NCBI GenBank assembly: GCA_037143795.1
Contig: JBAWXZ010000013.1
Location: 47,441-111,440, forward strand
DNA: 64,000 nt
Source: Firm-13 sp037143795
GTDB lineage: Bacteria > Bacillota > Clostridia > Saccharofermentanales > Saccharofermentanaceae
Direction: 5' to 3'
The translations under genes were made by a program, and so were the position numbers. The notes beneath the pieces were generated by a model. That model made no database searches. It saw only the letters and a program-made list of their open reading frames with translations, and had not been told where the DNA came from. Positions 1 to 7,721 of this stretch are shown one piece after another (the first letter of the stretch is position 1; every line of letters begins with the position of its first letter).

Positions 1-735
1 AGTAACAACCCTTTTGCTTTTTGGTGTTTTGGGTTCAAGAATTAAATCATCACCATTCACCCTGGCATAGTTTTTGCTTATGCTGACTGTTTTAACTTCA
101 CAATCAAAATCATTCAGTGTCAGTGCCAATAACTCACCAGACCGGATGCCCGTCCAAAATAATGTTTCAAATATAACCTTAGACATGGGCTTATCTTCCA
201 CAAATGCAATGAACTTATTAAATTCTTCAGCTGTCCAAAACAACATGGAATCAGCGTTTTTCTTTCCCATGCTTCCACATACCCTGGCTGGGTTGGAAGG
301 CAGCTTATAATACTTAGTGGCAAAATTGAAAATCGCTGAAAGCTGATTATTAATTGTTTTCAAATATGTTTGGCTGTAATTATTATCACTTGAAATTAAT
401 TCATTTTGCCATTTCCTGACAGTTGTAACGGTTATGGTATTAAGTGGCATGTTCTCAAAGAAAGGAAGAATCTTTAAATTAATAAGATACCCTTTGTTAA
501 TCAAAGTGGTTGGCTTCAATCTACTTCTTGAATCTTCCATATAAAGTTCAACCAGGCTTCCAAAAGCCATATCACAACTGGCATGGGCTTTATTTAGGAA
601 ATCCCGTTCATATGCTTTTGCTTCCTTTTGTGTTTCAAAACCTTCCTTTTTCTTCTTCTTCTTGTTACCCATCCAGTCAGTATAGTAGAAGGACGAAAAC
701 CAAGTCTTCTTTTCTTCATTTTTGTAAACTGGCAT
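1..735 (-). CDS. Tyrosine recombinase (integrase), C-terminal part outside the window
   Basis: Catalyses site-specific integration and excision of the element that fills the first 13.4 kb. The frame is open to the window edge: 245 codons are visible and the C-terminal catalytic His and Tyr are missing. Residues 1-50 form a Lys-rich arm-binding domain (a run of six Lys at 25-30), residues about 55-155 a SAM-like core-binding domain, and the catalytic domain starts near 165, with the first catalytic Arg at R198 in TGIRSGELLAL. The ATG at 735-733 follows a GAAAGGATGATG ribosome binding site that overlaps the end of the upstream repressor gene, so the two are probably co-transcribed and coupled. 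The leftward integrase at the left end of the element is the usual layout of Gram-positive satellites and prophages. Confidence 0.93.
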   Translation of the reverse strand, partial: MPVYKNEEKKTWFSSFYYTDWMGNKKKKKKEGFETQKEAKAYERDFLNKAHASCDMAFGSLVELYMEDSRSRLKPTTLINKGYLINLKILPFFENMPLNTITVTTVRKWQNELISSDNNYSQTYLKTINNQLSAIFNFATKYYKLPSNPARVCGSMGKKNADSMLFWTAEEFNKFIAFVEDKPMSKVIFETLFWTGIRSGELLALTLNDFDCEVKTVSISKNYARVNGDDLILEPKTPKSKRVVT

Positions 736-741
736 TTTTCA

Positions 742-1413
742 TCATCCTTTCTTTAATTTATTCATAGTGAAGTCAATAAAATCAGTGATGTTCTCGAAAG
801 CATTATTCATCTCATCATCGTTCAATTTCTGAACGGCACCATCAGGGTACTCAATTTCAATCTCGTAACCGTCCATAACATCATTTTCCTGCTCAATGGT
901 TAACAATAGGGCATCGTCACCCTTCTGTTTTAATACCTTATAAGTGGCTGCTTCGGCGCAACTCGAAGTAGGGGAAACTGATATCTTATAACCAATGAAC
1001 CTTAAAAAATCAATTATTTTATCTTTTCGCTCCCATTGCGAAATTTCGTTCATGGAAACGTCCTGTTTTTCAAGGGCTGCTGAATCCTTTTTGCTTTTTC
1101 GGTTTTTCTTTCTTTTCTTTTCAACCGGATTAAGTTGTGTACAGTTTAGGTATTCAAAATCAACACCAAAATAATCCGCAAACATTTGAATCCTTATTTT
1201 CGATGGATGTTTAACTTCTCCGCTAATATATCGGCTGATGTCTTTTGCATCAGGAGAATGTTTTACAGAGTTGTATTTTGGCTGCAAATCTTTCCAATTT
1301 GCAAAATCTTCAACAAAGTCTTTCTGATACATAAAGCCTTTTTGATTGATCAATTCTTTCAATCGTGAGCCTGTTGTGATTATCTCGCTTTTTATAATTC
1401 GTGATCTATTCAT
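742..1413 (-). CDS. XRE-type phage/satellite repressor-like protein
   Basis: A 223-residue protein divergent from the rightward genes and upstream of the integrase. The first 100 residues read as a helix-turn-helix DNA-binding region (KDISRYISGE...KIRIQMFADYFGVDF). A very basic linker follows (about residues 98-108, KKRKKNRKSKK), then an acidic C-terminal domain of about 100 residues with no family that I recognise. Position and divergence make it the likely master repressor (the Stl or CI role) controlling the 1414-1563 promoter region. In satellites this is the protein a helper-phage product would relieve; that part is inference. Confidence 0.7.
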   Translation of the reverse strand: MNRSRIIKSEIITTGSRLKELINQKGFMYQKDFVEDFANWKDLQPKYNSVKHSPDAKDISRYISGEVKHPSKIRIQMFADYFGVDFEYLNCTQLNPVEKKRKKNRKSKKDSAALEKQDVSMNEISQWERKDKIIDFLRFIGYKISVSPTSSCAEAATYKVLKQKGDDALLLTIEQENDVMDGYEIEIEYPDGAVQKLNDDEMNNAFENITDFIDFTMNKLKKG

Positions 1414-1436
1414 TCAATATCTCCCTTTCTAAGAAT

Positions 1437-1496
1437 TACCATTTAGAAATATGATTTTAATACTGAATGGTATTCGTTTTCCTGGTAAATTACCAT
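1437..1496. promoter_or_regulatory. Divergent control region with operator-like dyads
   Basis: The 150 bp between the repressor and the first rightward gene contain TACCATTTAG (1437-1446) facing CTGAATGGTA (1463-1472), an inverted repeat of one recurring half-site (TACCATTYAG). An 11-bp palindrome GGTAAATTACC follows at 1484-1494 and runs into another TACCAT at 1491-1496. These are good candidate binding sites for the 742-1413 repressor or for the small HTH proteins. Core promoter hexamers are not clear. Confidence 0.5.
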
Positions 1497-1563
1497 AAAC
1501 TGATTATACAGTTACACAAGATTGTTGTAAAGAAAATTATACGAACACGAAAGGAGAATTGAA

Positions 1564-1746
1564 ATGAACAACTTAAACATACGGGTTGTAATGATTAGAA
1601 ACGGATTGAAACAATTCCAGGCAGCTGAATTATTGGGAATTAGTGAATCATATTTTTGTCGAAAGATGCGAAAGGAACTGCCTATTGAAGAACAGCAGAA
1701 AATTATTAAGATCATCGAGCAAAGCAGAAAGGGTGATTCAGAATGA
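1564..1746 (+). CDS. Small HTH regulator (Cro-like)
   Basis: A 60-residue protein, first gene of the rightward transcript. It contains a helix-turn-helix of XRE type: LKQFQAAELLGISESYFCRKMRKEL. A strong AAAGGAG lies upstream of the ATG. Its stop overlaps the next start by 4 bp (ATGA), so the pair is translationally coupled. By position it is the Cro-like counterpart of the divergent repressor. The family is assigned from the HTH pattern only. Confidence 0.65.
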   Translation: MNNLNIRVVMIRNGLKQFQAAELLGISESYFCRKMRKELPIEEQQKIIKIIEQSRKGDSE

Positions 1747-1919
1747 ACGAGACCTTGAAATTCTACAGAGCGAAAGATGTTGCATTAATCCTTGGTGTGT
1801 CTGAAACAACGGCTTATAGAATCATTCGAAGCCTAAACCAAGAACTGAAGCAGCAGGGAAAAATCATTGTGGCTGGAAAGATCAGCAAAAGATATTTCGG
1901 TGAAAAGGTGTGTCTATAA
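1743..1919 (+). CDS. Excisionase-like small HTH protein
   Basis: A 58-residue protein starting in the ATGA overlap with the previous gene. The sequence KFYRAKDVALILGVSETTAYRIIRSLNQEL is a MerR/excisionase-type winged HTH, followed by a wing ending in ISKRYFGEKV. Proteins of this size and position are usually excisionases (Xis) or accessory regulators in Gram-positive integrative elements. A second Xis-like gene lies at 10496, so which one drives excision is open. Confidence 0.65.
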   Translation: MNETLKFYRAKDVALILGVSETTAYRIIRSLNQELKQQGKIIVAGKISKRYFGEKVCL

Positions 1920-1950
1920 AAATGAAAAATAATATAAAGGCGGTGATGAG

Positions 1951-3873
1951 GTGACAGATGGATGCATATATACAACGGGAAAAATACCAAATCCGGGCGA
2001 ACGTTTAACGGATCCCACATTCACACCTCACAAGGTTTCGCCAAAACACGGAGATTATGCAAATGTTTTCAATGGGGACTTCATCAAGCTTGATTTGGAT
2101 AGTGAAGAAGAGTTTGAAAAGGCAATTGCTATTGTGGATTATCTGAACGTAAAGTGCAATATTCTTAAGACTACTAGCGGAGGGCATATATATTTTAAAA
2201 ATTGTGGACTGAAATCAAACAAGGGAAATTGGTACGCGTTTTGTGGGCTCTTTGGTGAATGGAAACTTGCAACCAGCAACGAGACTGTGCCCATGAGAAG
2301 AAATGGTATTGACCTTCTTTGGCTACGAGGTTCAGCTTATAATAGCGATATCGATGTTATGCCTATTCCCCTTCGTCCTATGTGCAAAAGTCAACCGGAA
2401 GATTTTAAATCTATGGGGGATGGTGACGGTAGAAACCAGGCATTTTTCAATTACATTCTGAAACTGTCGGGCAAGATGTCCAAAGAAGAAATTAGGACAA
2501 CAATTCGTATTATCAATAAATTCATCATAATAGACCCATTGAGAGATTTAGAAATTGAAACCATCCTGCGTGATGAGGCATTCCCTTCTGCTATGTCTGA
2601 AGGCAAGTTTAACCATGCTGTTTTTGGCGATGAATTGATTTCTGAACTGAATCTAATATCGGTGAATGGCAGTTTTTACACGTATTCCAGTGGTAATTAT
2701 GCGCCGAAAGAAAATGATGAAATTAATGCAATCATCATCAATAGTACGCCTGATTTAAAAATCAACCAAAGAAGAGAAATAATTGAGTTCATGAAAGGAC
2801 GGTGCGCTAAAATAGTCAAACCAAATACATTGAAGAGGATCAATGTGATAAATGGAATTCTAGAATTTATTCCGAATAAAGAAACTAAAGATTTTGACAT
2901 TAAATTATTGGAACACTCCCCACAAATTATCGACTTCAAGCAGTTCAACGCAGAATACAACCCAGCAATTGAATACCCATTACTTGATGAAACCATGATA
3001 AAGGTGTTTTGTGGTGATAAAGAATTGGTGAATCTGTTTGATGAAATTATCGGGTATCTGATGATGGATCATGTGAATTTTCATAAGTGTTTTTTCTTCT
3101 CTGGCAAGCCTTCAGGGGGAAAGTCCAATATTCTGAAAATGATAATCAATTTTATAGGCAAGCAGCATGTTTCAACATTAAGTTTGAAGGATTTCAATGA
3201 TAAATTTAGGCTTTCAAGCATAGTCAATAAAACCGCAAATATATCAGCAGACCTTGACCAGACAACAATATCAGAATCAGGAAATTTCAAAAGTTTGGTT
3301 ACTGGTGATGGCGTTACAGTAGAAGAGAAATACGGAAAATCATACACATATTATAATACTTCAAAACTTTTGTTCGGCTGTAATGCTTTACCACACTTTG
3401 TTGATAAAGGTGGTGTAATGCGAAGACCTGTTATTATTCCATTTAATCATAAATTCAGTAAATCAGATGATGACTTCAATCCTTTTATTGATGATGATTT
3501 GGCAACTCCCGAATGCATGAGTTATTTATTAAGACGGGGGATTGAAGGATACAAAAGACTGTATATGAATGGTGGTTTTACTGAACCGATGGCAGTTCAA
3601 AAGGAACTTCAAAAATTCAAAATTAATAATAGCAATGTTCTGACTTGGATGAACGAATGCGAGATTGACAGCGCACAGTTAGAACGGGAATTTATTAAAG
3701 ATCTATATAGAATGTTTGGTGAATGGTGCGTGCGCAATAACTGTAACTCTCCAAGTAGAAGAAGTTTCACAGATGAACTTGTCAATGAATATGATCTTGT
3801 CGTCAAACCGAAACGTATTCCTTCTTCAAAAGAACGCGATAGCATGTTTGTTAAAAGACAACCTGACAGCTAA
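1951..3873 (+). CDS. Primase-polymerase/SF3 helicase replication protein (P4 alpha / D5 type)
   Basis: A 640-residue replication initiator. The N-terminal 170 residues resemble a prim-pol domain: the acidic motif KLDLDSEEEF near residue 47, TTSGGHIYFK near 75, and GDGRNQAFF near 155. The C-terminal half is an SF3 (D5-like) helicase with Walker A GKPSGGKS near residue 387, an acidic Walker B-like NISADLDQTT near 430 and the SF3 motif C LLFGCNALP near 475. The start is GTG 1951 behind AAAGGCGGTG. It would synthesise primers and unwind the element's own origin, which I place directly downstream (3863-4056). Primase-helicase fusions of this kind are typical of phage satellites. Confidence 0.88.
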   Translation: MTDGCIYTTGKIPNPGERLTDPTFTPHKVSPKHGDYANVFNGDFIKLDLDSEEEFEKAIAIVDYLNVKCNILKTTSGGHIYFKNCGLKSNKGNWYAFCGLFGEWKLATSNETVPMRRNGIDLLWLRGSAYNSDIDVMPIPLRPMCKSQPEDFKSMGDGDGRNQAFFNYILKLSGKMSKEEIRTTIRIINKFIIIDPLRDLEIETILRDEAFPSAMSEGKFNHAVFGDELISELNLISVNGSFYTYSSGNYAPKENDEINAIIINSTPDLKINQRREIIEFMKGRCAKIVKPNTLKRINVINGILEFIPNKETKDFDIKLLEHSPQIIDFKQFNAEYNPAIEYPLLDETMIKVFCGDKELVNLFDEIIGYLMMDHVNFHKCFFFSGKPSGGKSNILKMIINFIGKQHVSTLSLKDFNDKFRLSSIVNKTANISADLDQTTISESGNFKSLVTGDGVTVEEKYGKSYTYYNTSKLLFGCNALPHFVDKGGVMRRPVIIPFNHKFSKSDDDFNPFIDDDLATPECMSYLLRRGIEGYKRLYMNGGFTEPMAVQKELQKFKINNSNVLTWMNECEIDSAQLEREFIKDLYRMFGEWCVRNNCNSPSRRSFTDELVNEYDLVVKPKRIPSSKERDSMFVKRQPDS

Positions 3874-4056
3874 ATGACACTATCTGACAGTGATAAACCC
3901 TTGATAATAGGCGGTTTCAATGATTTGTCAGATTGTCATTTAGTAATTACTCCCTTTTATATAAGAAATAGAAAAATATTATGAGAAGAAATTATTTTGA
4001 AAGAAAAGTATATATAAATTAAAAGCAACTAACTGACAAATGACTAACTGACAAAT
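3863..4056. repeat. Iteron cluster, candidate replication origin of the element
   Basis: The motif CTGACA(A/G) recurs around the end of the primase gene: forward at 3863 and 3884, reverse (TTGTCAG) at 3925, with degenerate copies ATGACAC (3874) and TTGTCAT (3934). It then appears as the exact 12-bp direct repeat TAACTGACAAAT at 4030-4041 and 4045-4056 (15-bp period). The 3870-3890 and 3925-3943 groups are inverted to each other. The intervening DNA is very AT-rich and codes for nothing obvious. Iterons beside the initiator gene plus an AT-rich stretch are the usual design of satellite and plasmid origins. Function is inferred. Confidence 0.6.
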
Positions 4057-4092
4057 ATTAAGAATTTACAAGGTTGAAAGGATGGATTAAAA

Positions 4093-4434
4093 ATGAAATT
4101 AGAAGATTTGATTCAGCTTGTTACGAATAATGATAGTGAAGAAGATATATATATTGAACCAGGTGACATCCTGGTTATCCCAGGCGGCTATATAGACACG
4201 CGCACAAGCCTTGATATAGAAGCGAACATTCATACTGTTAAACCGGTTCTTTTTTACAACGGTCATTACTTTTATGTGTGTCCTGACTGCAATGAACTAC
4301 ATTGGACTGAAGGTGCTATGAAAATTCAAACTGGATGCTGCGCAGATATCGACTGTGAAAGGCATATATATTTTGCTGGCGAACATTTCATGATCAAACG
4401 AAGACCTATTATTTTAGATGATGGAGTTTCTTAG
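4093..4434 (+). CDS. Hypothetical protein with Cys-rich zinc-ribbon-like motif
   Basis: A 113-residue protein behind a GAAAGGATGG ribosome site. The N-terminal half is acidic; the second half has CPDC near residue 60 and GCCADIDCERH near 82, a CxxC ... CCxxxxC spacing that could bind one zinc. I do not recognise the family. It sits between the putative origin and the Mor-like activator, in the early/middle block of the element. Confidence 0.6.
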   Translation: MKLEDLIQLVTNNDSEEDIYIEPGDILVIPGGYIDTRTSLDIEANIHTVKPVLFYNGHYFYVCPDCNELHWTEGAMKIQTGCCADIDCERHIYFAGEHFMIKRRPIILDDGVS

Positions 4435-4449
4435 AAAGGCGGTGATCAC

Positions 4450-4710
4450 ATGGCAAATATGGTTGATCTTGAGGCTTTCAAGCAAATTATTGGAGAGCAG
4501 CTGTTTCAAGAAGTGGTAAATAAACTCGCCGGAATGAACTTATACATCCCAAAGAACATTGATTGTAAGTACCCGAACAGAGTGAAACGCAATGAACAGA
4601 TTCGATTCGATTACCATACCGGAATGAGTGTTCAAGACATAGCATCAAAGTACAGTCTTGGTACATCAAGACTGTACGATATTCTAGAATTTAAAAACAG
4701 GACGCTGTAA
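4450..4710 (+). CDS. Mor-family transcription activator-like protein
   Basis: An 86-residue protein whose second half (NRVKRNEQIRFDYHTGMSVQDIASKYSLGTSRLYDILE) matches the pattern of the Mor/C family DNA-binding domain, in which a short segment precedes a helix-turn-helix. Mor proteins switch on middle and late genes in Mu-like phages. Here it precedes the packaging genes, so it may activate the block from 4820 onwards. Its stop codon lies in the loop of the terminator at 4698-4725. The family call rests on motif resemblance only. Confidence 0.6.
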   Translation: MANMVDLEAFKQIIGEQLFQEVVNKLAGMNLYIPKNIDCKYPNRVKRNEQIRFDYHTGMSVQDIASKYSLGTSRLYDILEFKNRTL

Positions 4711-4725
4711 AGCGTCCTGTTTTTT
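4698..4725 (+). terminator. Rho-independent terminator
   Basis: A perfect 9-bp stem CAGGACGCT / AGCGTCCTG with loop GTAA, followed by six T; it separates the early genes from the packaging block. Upstream A residues mean it could work in both directions. Confidence 0.85.
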
Positions 4726-4819
4726 AGAACAAAGCTAATCAATGAGTTTTATAAAGATATAAACAATATAACAAAGTATAATTAGAGTAAGTACAAATTC
4801 AAAGAAAGGGGGTGTTTAT

Positions 4820-4984
4820 ATGTCAGAAGATGCTAAGAAAACCAGACAGGAATATATGCGAGCGTATCAGCAGAAAAATAAAAAGCGTCTTGCTGAATAC
4901 CAGCGAAAGTGGCGCTTTGAAAATTCTGGTAGAGCAAAAGGCTACACATGTGGTTACTGGGAACGAAAAGCACAATGTGGTTGA
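4820..4984 (+). CDS. Small basic protein of the packaging block
   Basis: A 54-residue ORF with a very strong AAAGAAAGGGGGTG ribosome binding site before the ATG. It is rich in Lys, Arg, Gln and aromatic residues (TRQEYMRAYQQKNKKRLAEYQ, then YTCGYWERKAQCG). It starts the cluster that leads into terS. No family recognised; possibly DNA-binding or a packaging accessory. It is preferred to the overlapping frame at 4812-5048 because only this start has a correctly spaced ribosome site and its end leads straight into the terS signal. Confidence 0.6.
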   Translation: MSEDAKKTRQEYMRAYQQKNKKRLAEYQRKWRFENSGRAKGYTCGYWERKAQCG

Positions 4985-5010
4985 AATAGAAAAGAAAGGT
5001 GGTGATTCCA

Positions 5011-5511
5011 GTGGGCAGAATAAATGCAAAACAGAAGAAATTCGTTGATGAATATTTGATTGATTTGAATGCAACGCAAGCAGCTATTCGGGCTGGGTAT
5101 TCAAACAAGTGTGCTGGTTCAATCGGTGAAGAAAACCTGAAAAAACCTGAAATCGTGCGTGTTATTGATGCACGAATGGCTGAACTGTCAAAGCGCACCG
5201 GAGTTAACCTGGACAGAATTGTTTTGGAACTTGCAAAAATTGCCTTCTTCAATATCACGGACGTTGTAAACATTGATGATGCTACGGTCAAAGGGGATTC
5301 ATCCCGGGAAGACATGGCGTGTATAGCGTCTGTGAAGGTCAAGACGGTACCAACGTCTGACGGCATGATAACGGAGTGGGAAGTTAAAGCATACGACAAA
5401 ATCAAAGCCCTGGAACTGCTAGGCAAGCACCTGGGAATGTTCACCGATAGAGTGCGGTTCGAAGGCGCAATACCGGTGGTCATTGGTGGTTCTGACGAAC
5501 TCGAAGACTAA
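5011..5511 (+). CDS. terS: Terminase small subunit
   Basis: A 166-residue protein starting MGRINAKQKKFVDEYLIDLNATQAAIRAGYS, the typical N-terminus of the Terminase_2 family, with an HTH that recognises the pac/cos site, then an oligomerisation region. GTG 5011 is chosen over GTG 4999 because AAAGGTGGTG lies at the right distance. TerS normally works with TerL and the portal; neither is in the element. A lone terS is the hallmark of phage-inducible islands, which use it to redirect the helper's TerL to satellite DNA. Confidence 0.88.
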   Translation: MGRINAKQKKFVDEYLIDLNATQAAIRAGYSNKCAGSIGEENLKKPEIVRVIDARMAELSKRTGVNLDRIVLELAKIAFFNITDVVNIDDATVKGDSSREDMACIASVKVKTVPTSDGMITEWEVKAYDKIKALELLGKHLGMFTDRVRFEGAIPVVIGGSDELED

Positions 5512-5540
5512 CAAAAAAGGTTGAAAAGGTGGTGTGCCTG

Positions 5541-5822
5541 ATGAATAAGAACATTATGAAACACCTGGATAACGCGCTTCAATTAGCAAAAGAGAAGCAG
5601 AAGATCATTAAACAAATATGCAGACTTAAAACAAAAAAGTTTGGTATGCGGAATGCGGTTATCTCCCTGGGTGAAAAAGATATGATGGCTGCAAAGGCAA
5701 GAAAAATCTATGATGCAAAAATTTCCGCTTTTTATGAGGACATGAATCAGGAATTGAAGAAAGCCGGATATGAAGAACTAAGAAACGAATATAGAACACA
5801 AAAGAAAGAGGTAACAAAATGA
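5541..5822 (+). CDS. Hypothetical helical protein
   Basis: 93 residues from the ATG at 5541, behind AAAAGGTGGTG. The earlier in-frame GTG codons (5529, 5532) lie inside that ribosome site. The composition is Lys/Glu/Ala-rich and predicted helical throughout (LDNALQLAKEKQKIIKQICRL ... YDAKISAFYEDMNQELKKAGYEEL). No recognised family. Its stop overlaps the next ATG by 4 bp, so the two are coupled. Confidence 0.6.
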   Translation: MNKNIMKHLDNALQLAKEKQKIIKQICRLKTKKFGMRNAVISLGEKDMMAAKARKIYDAKISAFYEDMNQELKKAGYEELRNEYRTQKKEVTK

Positions 5823-6136
5823 CAACACAAGAACAAAACTTTTCGGATGAATGCGTATTTCTCTATTTCAACACAGGCGACCGTGACTGGGGTAACGCGG
5901 TTAATGCCGCAAAAAAGGCAGGCTATTCCATTCCAGAAAATGATGTTATCGGGGCTGAACTTGCTGCAAGAGCAATCTATAACAAGCCTGAAATCAAGAC
6001 CTATGTCGAAAATCAAATCTGTGTTTTCAAGGAAAAACTAAGCCCGGCACAGAGAAGAACTCTTTGGGCGTTAATTTCAACAATGACCATCGGTGAACCT
6101 GATGCGTGGTGTAACAACGGATTTGTGAATATTTGA
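5819..6136 (+). CDS. Second TerS-like HTH protein
   Basis: 105 residues, starting in an ATGA overlap. Residues 26-68 (GNAVNAAKKAGYS ... GAELAARAIYNKPEIKTYVENQI) follow the same pattern as the DNA-binding half of small terminase subunits: an Ala-rich helix, AGYS, then a helix ending in kPEIxxyv. It lacks an obvious long oligomerisation region. Alternatives are a decoy or adaptor for TerS, or a degenerate duplicate. The similarity to the gene at 5011 is by eye. Confidence 0.5.
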   Translation: MTTQEQNFSDECVFLYFNTGDRDWGNAVNAAKKAGYSIPENDVIGAELAARAIYNKPEIKTYVENQICVFKEKLSPAQRRTLWALISTMTIGEPDAWCNNGFVNI

Positions 6137-6160
6137 AGCACATAAGAAAGAGGTGAATAA

Positions 6161-6784
6161 ATGAAAATCGAATTGAAGACAAAGATCAAAGAACTCATTG
6201 ATGGGTTTCACGAAAACAATGACCAGGTGAAAAGTGAAATCAAAAATTGGAAAGATCAGGGTGCCGTTTACGCCAAAGAGTACATCGATGAAAAGATAAA
6301 AGAAATCGAAGCCGATGCTTCAAAGATGGATGCTTTATACCAGCACAAGCTAATGCTGGTTATTACCGGCGCAAAAGAATTGGTTCTTCCTGATGTAGTA
6401 AACAGCAAGCCTTCTGATTATGCGGCACAGATATCAAATGCACTTCAGTTTTTGACCATTGAGGGTAATTCAATCACTGATGAAAATGCATCTGCAATTT
6501 TGAAACCTTTCGTGAATGACCCTGACCAAATGAAACTATTCAAAAATGTTATTGGCAAGCGCGCAGAACTTACTGATGCAAACGGTAATGGTACGTTCAC
6601 AAAGACGTTTGCTGAAGCGGACAGAATAGAAGCAACACGGAATACCTTTCTTGATATGGAAGCCATTGCAGGGCATCTGCTGCGCTCTGATAGCCTTGTA
6701 TCGTATGAAGCCATTGCTGGTGAAGAAGACATACTGACTTTGTCTGGTGTGATAGAAGGATTTGCAGATAAGATTCCTGCATAG
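6161..6784 (+). CDS. Hypothetical structural or scaffold-like protein
   Basis: 207 residues, acidic and mostly helical. The first 60 residues (KTKIKELIDGFHENNDQVKSEI ... EYIDEKIKEIEAD) look like a coiled coil. It lies between the TerS-like genes and the ArpU-like regulator and has an AAAGAGGTG ribosome site. No family recognised. Position and helical make-up would suit a scaffold or capsid-size modifier, but nothing in the sequence proves it. Confidence 0.55.
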   Translation: MKIELKTKIKELIDGFHENNDQVKSEIKNWKDQGAVYAKEYIDEKIKEIEADASKMDALYQHKLMLVITGAKELVLPDVVNSKPSDYAAQISNALQFLTIEGNSITDENASAILKPFVNDPDQMKLFKNVIGKRAELTDANGNGTFTKTFAEADRIEATRNTFLDMEAIAGHLLRSDSLVSYEAIAGEEDILTLSGVIEGFADKIPA

Positions 6785-6817
6785 GGTTGGCTGCTTCATT
6801 GAAAGGGGGTGCGTTGT

Positions 6818-7363
6818 ATGGGCACGGTTACACCGGAATATATCAAACAGATAATAAGTGAATCGACTACTTTCGCTATGAATGAAATAAATAGCCGTGG
6901 ACTTCTAAAACCCATAAAAGATGATGCATTTCGGAAGACAGAAAAACTTCTTTATAGTTACAGCAAGCTGAAGAAAGTGATCACCAAAAAGATTCAACAG
7001 ATTGAAAGCATAAAATCTGAAGGCTTGAAAAGACGCAGTACCAGTATTGTATCGTACAGTGCTGGCACTGCCTATGAAGTGCTGACGGATGCAGAAAAAG
7101 CAGATGCAAAAATTGATGCTATCAAGACATCCATTGCAGAACTGAACGGGTATATTGAAACGGTTGATGCTGCGTTGATCATGATATCCAACGAACCGTA
7201 TTGTGATGTAATCAGGCTGAAGTATTTTGAAGGTGTAACCAATGAAGATGTATCTTGTGAACTGCTTTGTGATGTGAGTACCGTCACAAGAAACAAAAAT
7301 AAATTGGTGAATATATTGAAAATCTATCTATTCCCTGAAGAAAGCATCATGGAACTATTTTAA
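6818..7363 (+). CDS. ArpU/RinA-like late transcription regulator
   Basis: 181 residues from the ATG at 6818 (AAAGGGGG 8 bp upstream). The C-terminal third reads DVIRLKYFEGVTNEDVSCELLCDVSTVTRNKNKLVNILKIYLF, the sigma-region-4-like HTH pattern of ArpU/RinA-type phage regulators, which turn on late gene operons. The N-terminal part is helical. Upstream of the tape measure, it probably activates morphogenesis genes, either its own or the helper's; the target is inferred. Confidence 0.7.
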   Translation: MGTVTPEYIKQIISESTTFAMNEINSRGLLKPIKDDAFRKTEKLLYSYSKLKKVITKKIQQIESIKSEGLKRRSTSIVSYSAGTAYEVLTDAEKADAKIDAIKTSIAELNGYIETVDAALIMISNEPYCDVIRLKYFEGVTNEDVSCELLCDVSTVTRNKNKLVNILKIYLFPEESIMELF

Positions 7364-7381
7364 TGAAAGGGGGTGAAGCAA

Positions 7382-7717
7382 GTGAACAAAAATATTGAAG
7401 TCATCAATGATCATCTATGGGCTGTGAAGTTTCTATACATCCCGTACATTGAAGAAATTAATTATCAGCCTGACCCATGTACATCTGCATATGACGAGTT
7501 TGGAAGAGTGACAAATGAAGGGCTGCTGATTTTGAATAAAGATTTCAAAGGCTATAACACAATAAAGGCAATGTTCATAAAGATGATGAACAAAAGTGAT
7601 GTGCAGCTGAAGTTTGAAAAAGAACAATCAATTGAGAAAAAGACAAATTATCAAATAATTTACGCGGCTGCGCTACTCTGTGAATTAGAACGAAGAACTA
7701 AGGAAAGGGGGAAATAA
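7382..7717 (+). CDS. Hypothetical protein upstream of the tape measure
   Basis: 111 residues from GTG 7382, with GAAAGGGGGTG immediately upstream (the in-frame GTG at 7373 lies in that site). It ends 4 bp before the tape-measure start. In tailed phages this slot belongs to the tail assembly chaperones, but I see neither the slippery frameshift site nor a known chaperone pattern. Aromatic-rich N-terminus (WAVKFLYIPYIEEINYQPDP) and a helical Lys/Glu-rich C-terminus. Confidence 0.55.
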   Translation: MNKNIEVINDHLWAVKFLYIPYIEEINYQPDPCTSAYDEFGRVTNEGLLILNKDFKGYNTIKAMFIKMMNKSDVQLKFEKEQSIEKKTNYQIIYAAALLCELERRTKERGK

Positions 7718-7721
7718 TATA

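Noticed and set aside
4812..5483. Alternative ORFs overlapping the small basic protein and terS, including a 216-codon minus-strand ORF
   Set aside because: The minus-strand reading is antisense to clear TerS coding sequence, and the 4812 frame has no correctly spaced ribosome site.
7382..7717. Tail assembly chaperone pair with programmed frameshift
   Set aside because: Position fits, but there is one ORF only, no slippery heptamer was seen, and the stop is followed directly by the tape-measure start.
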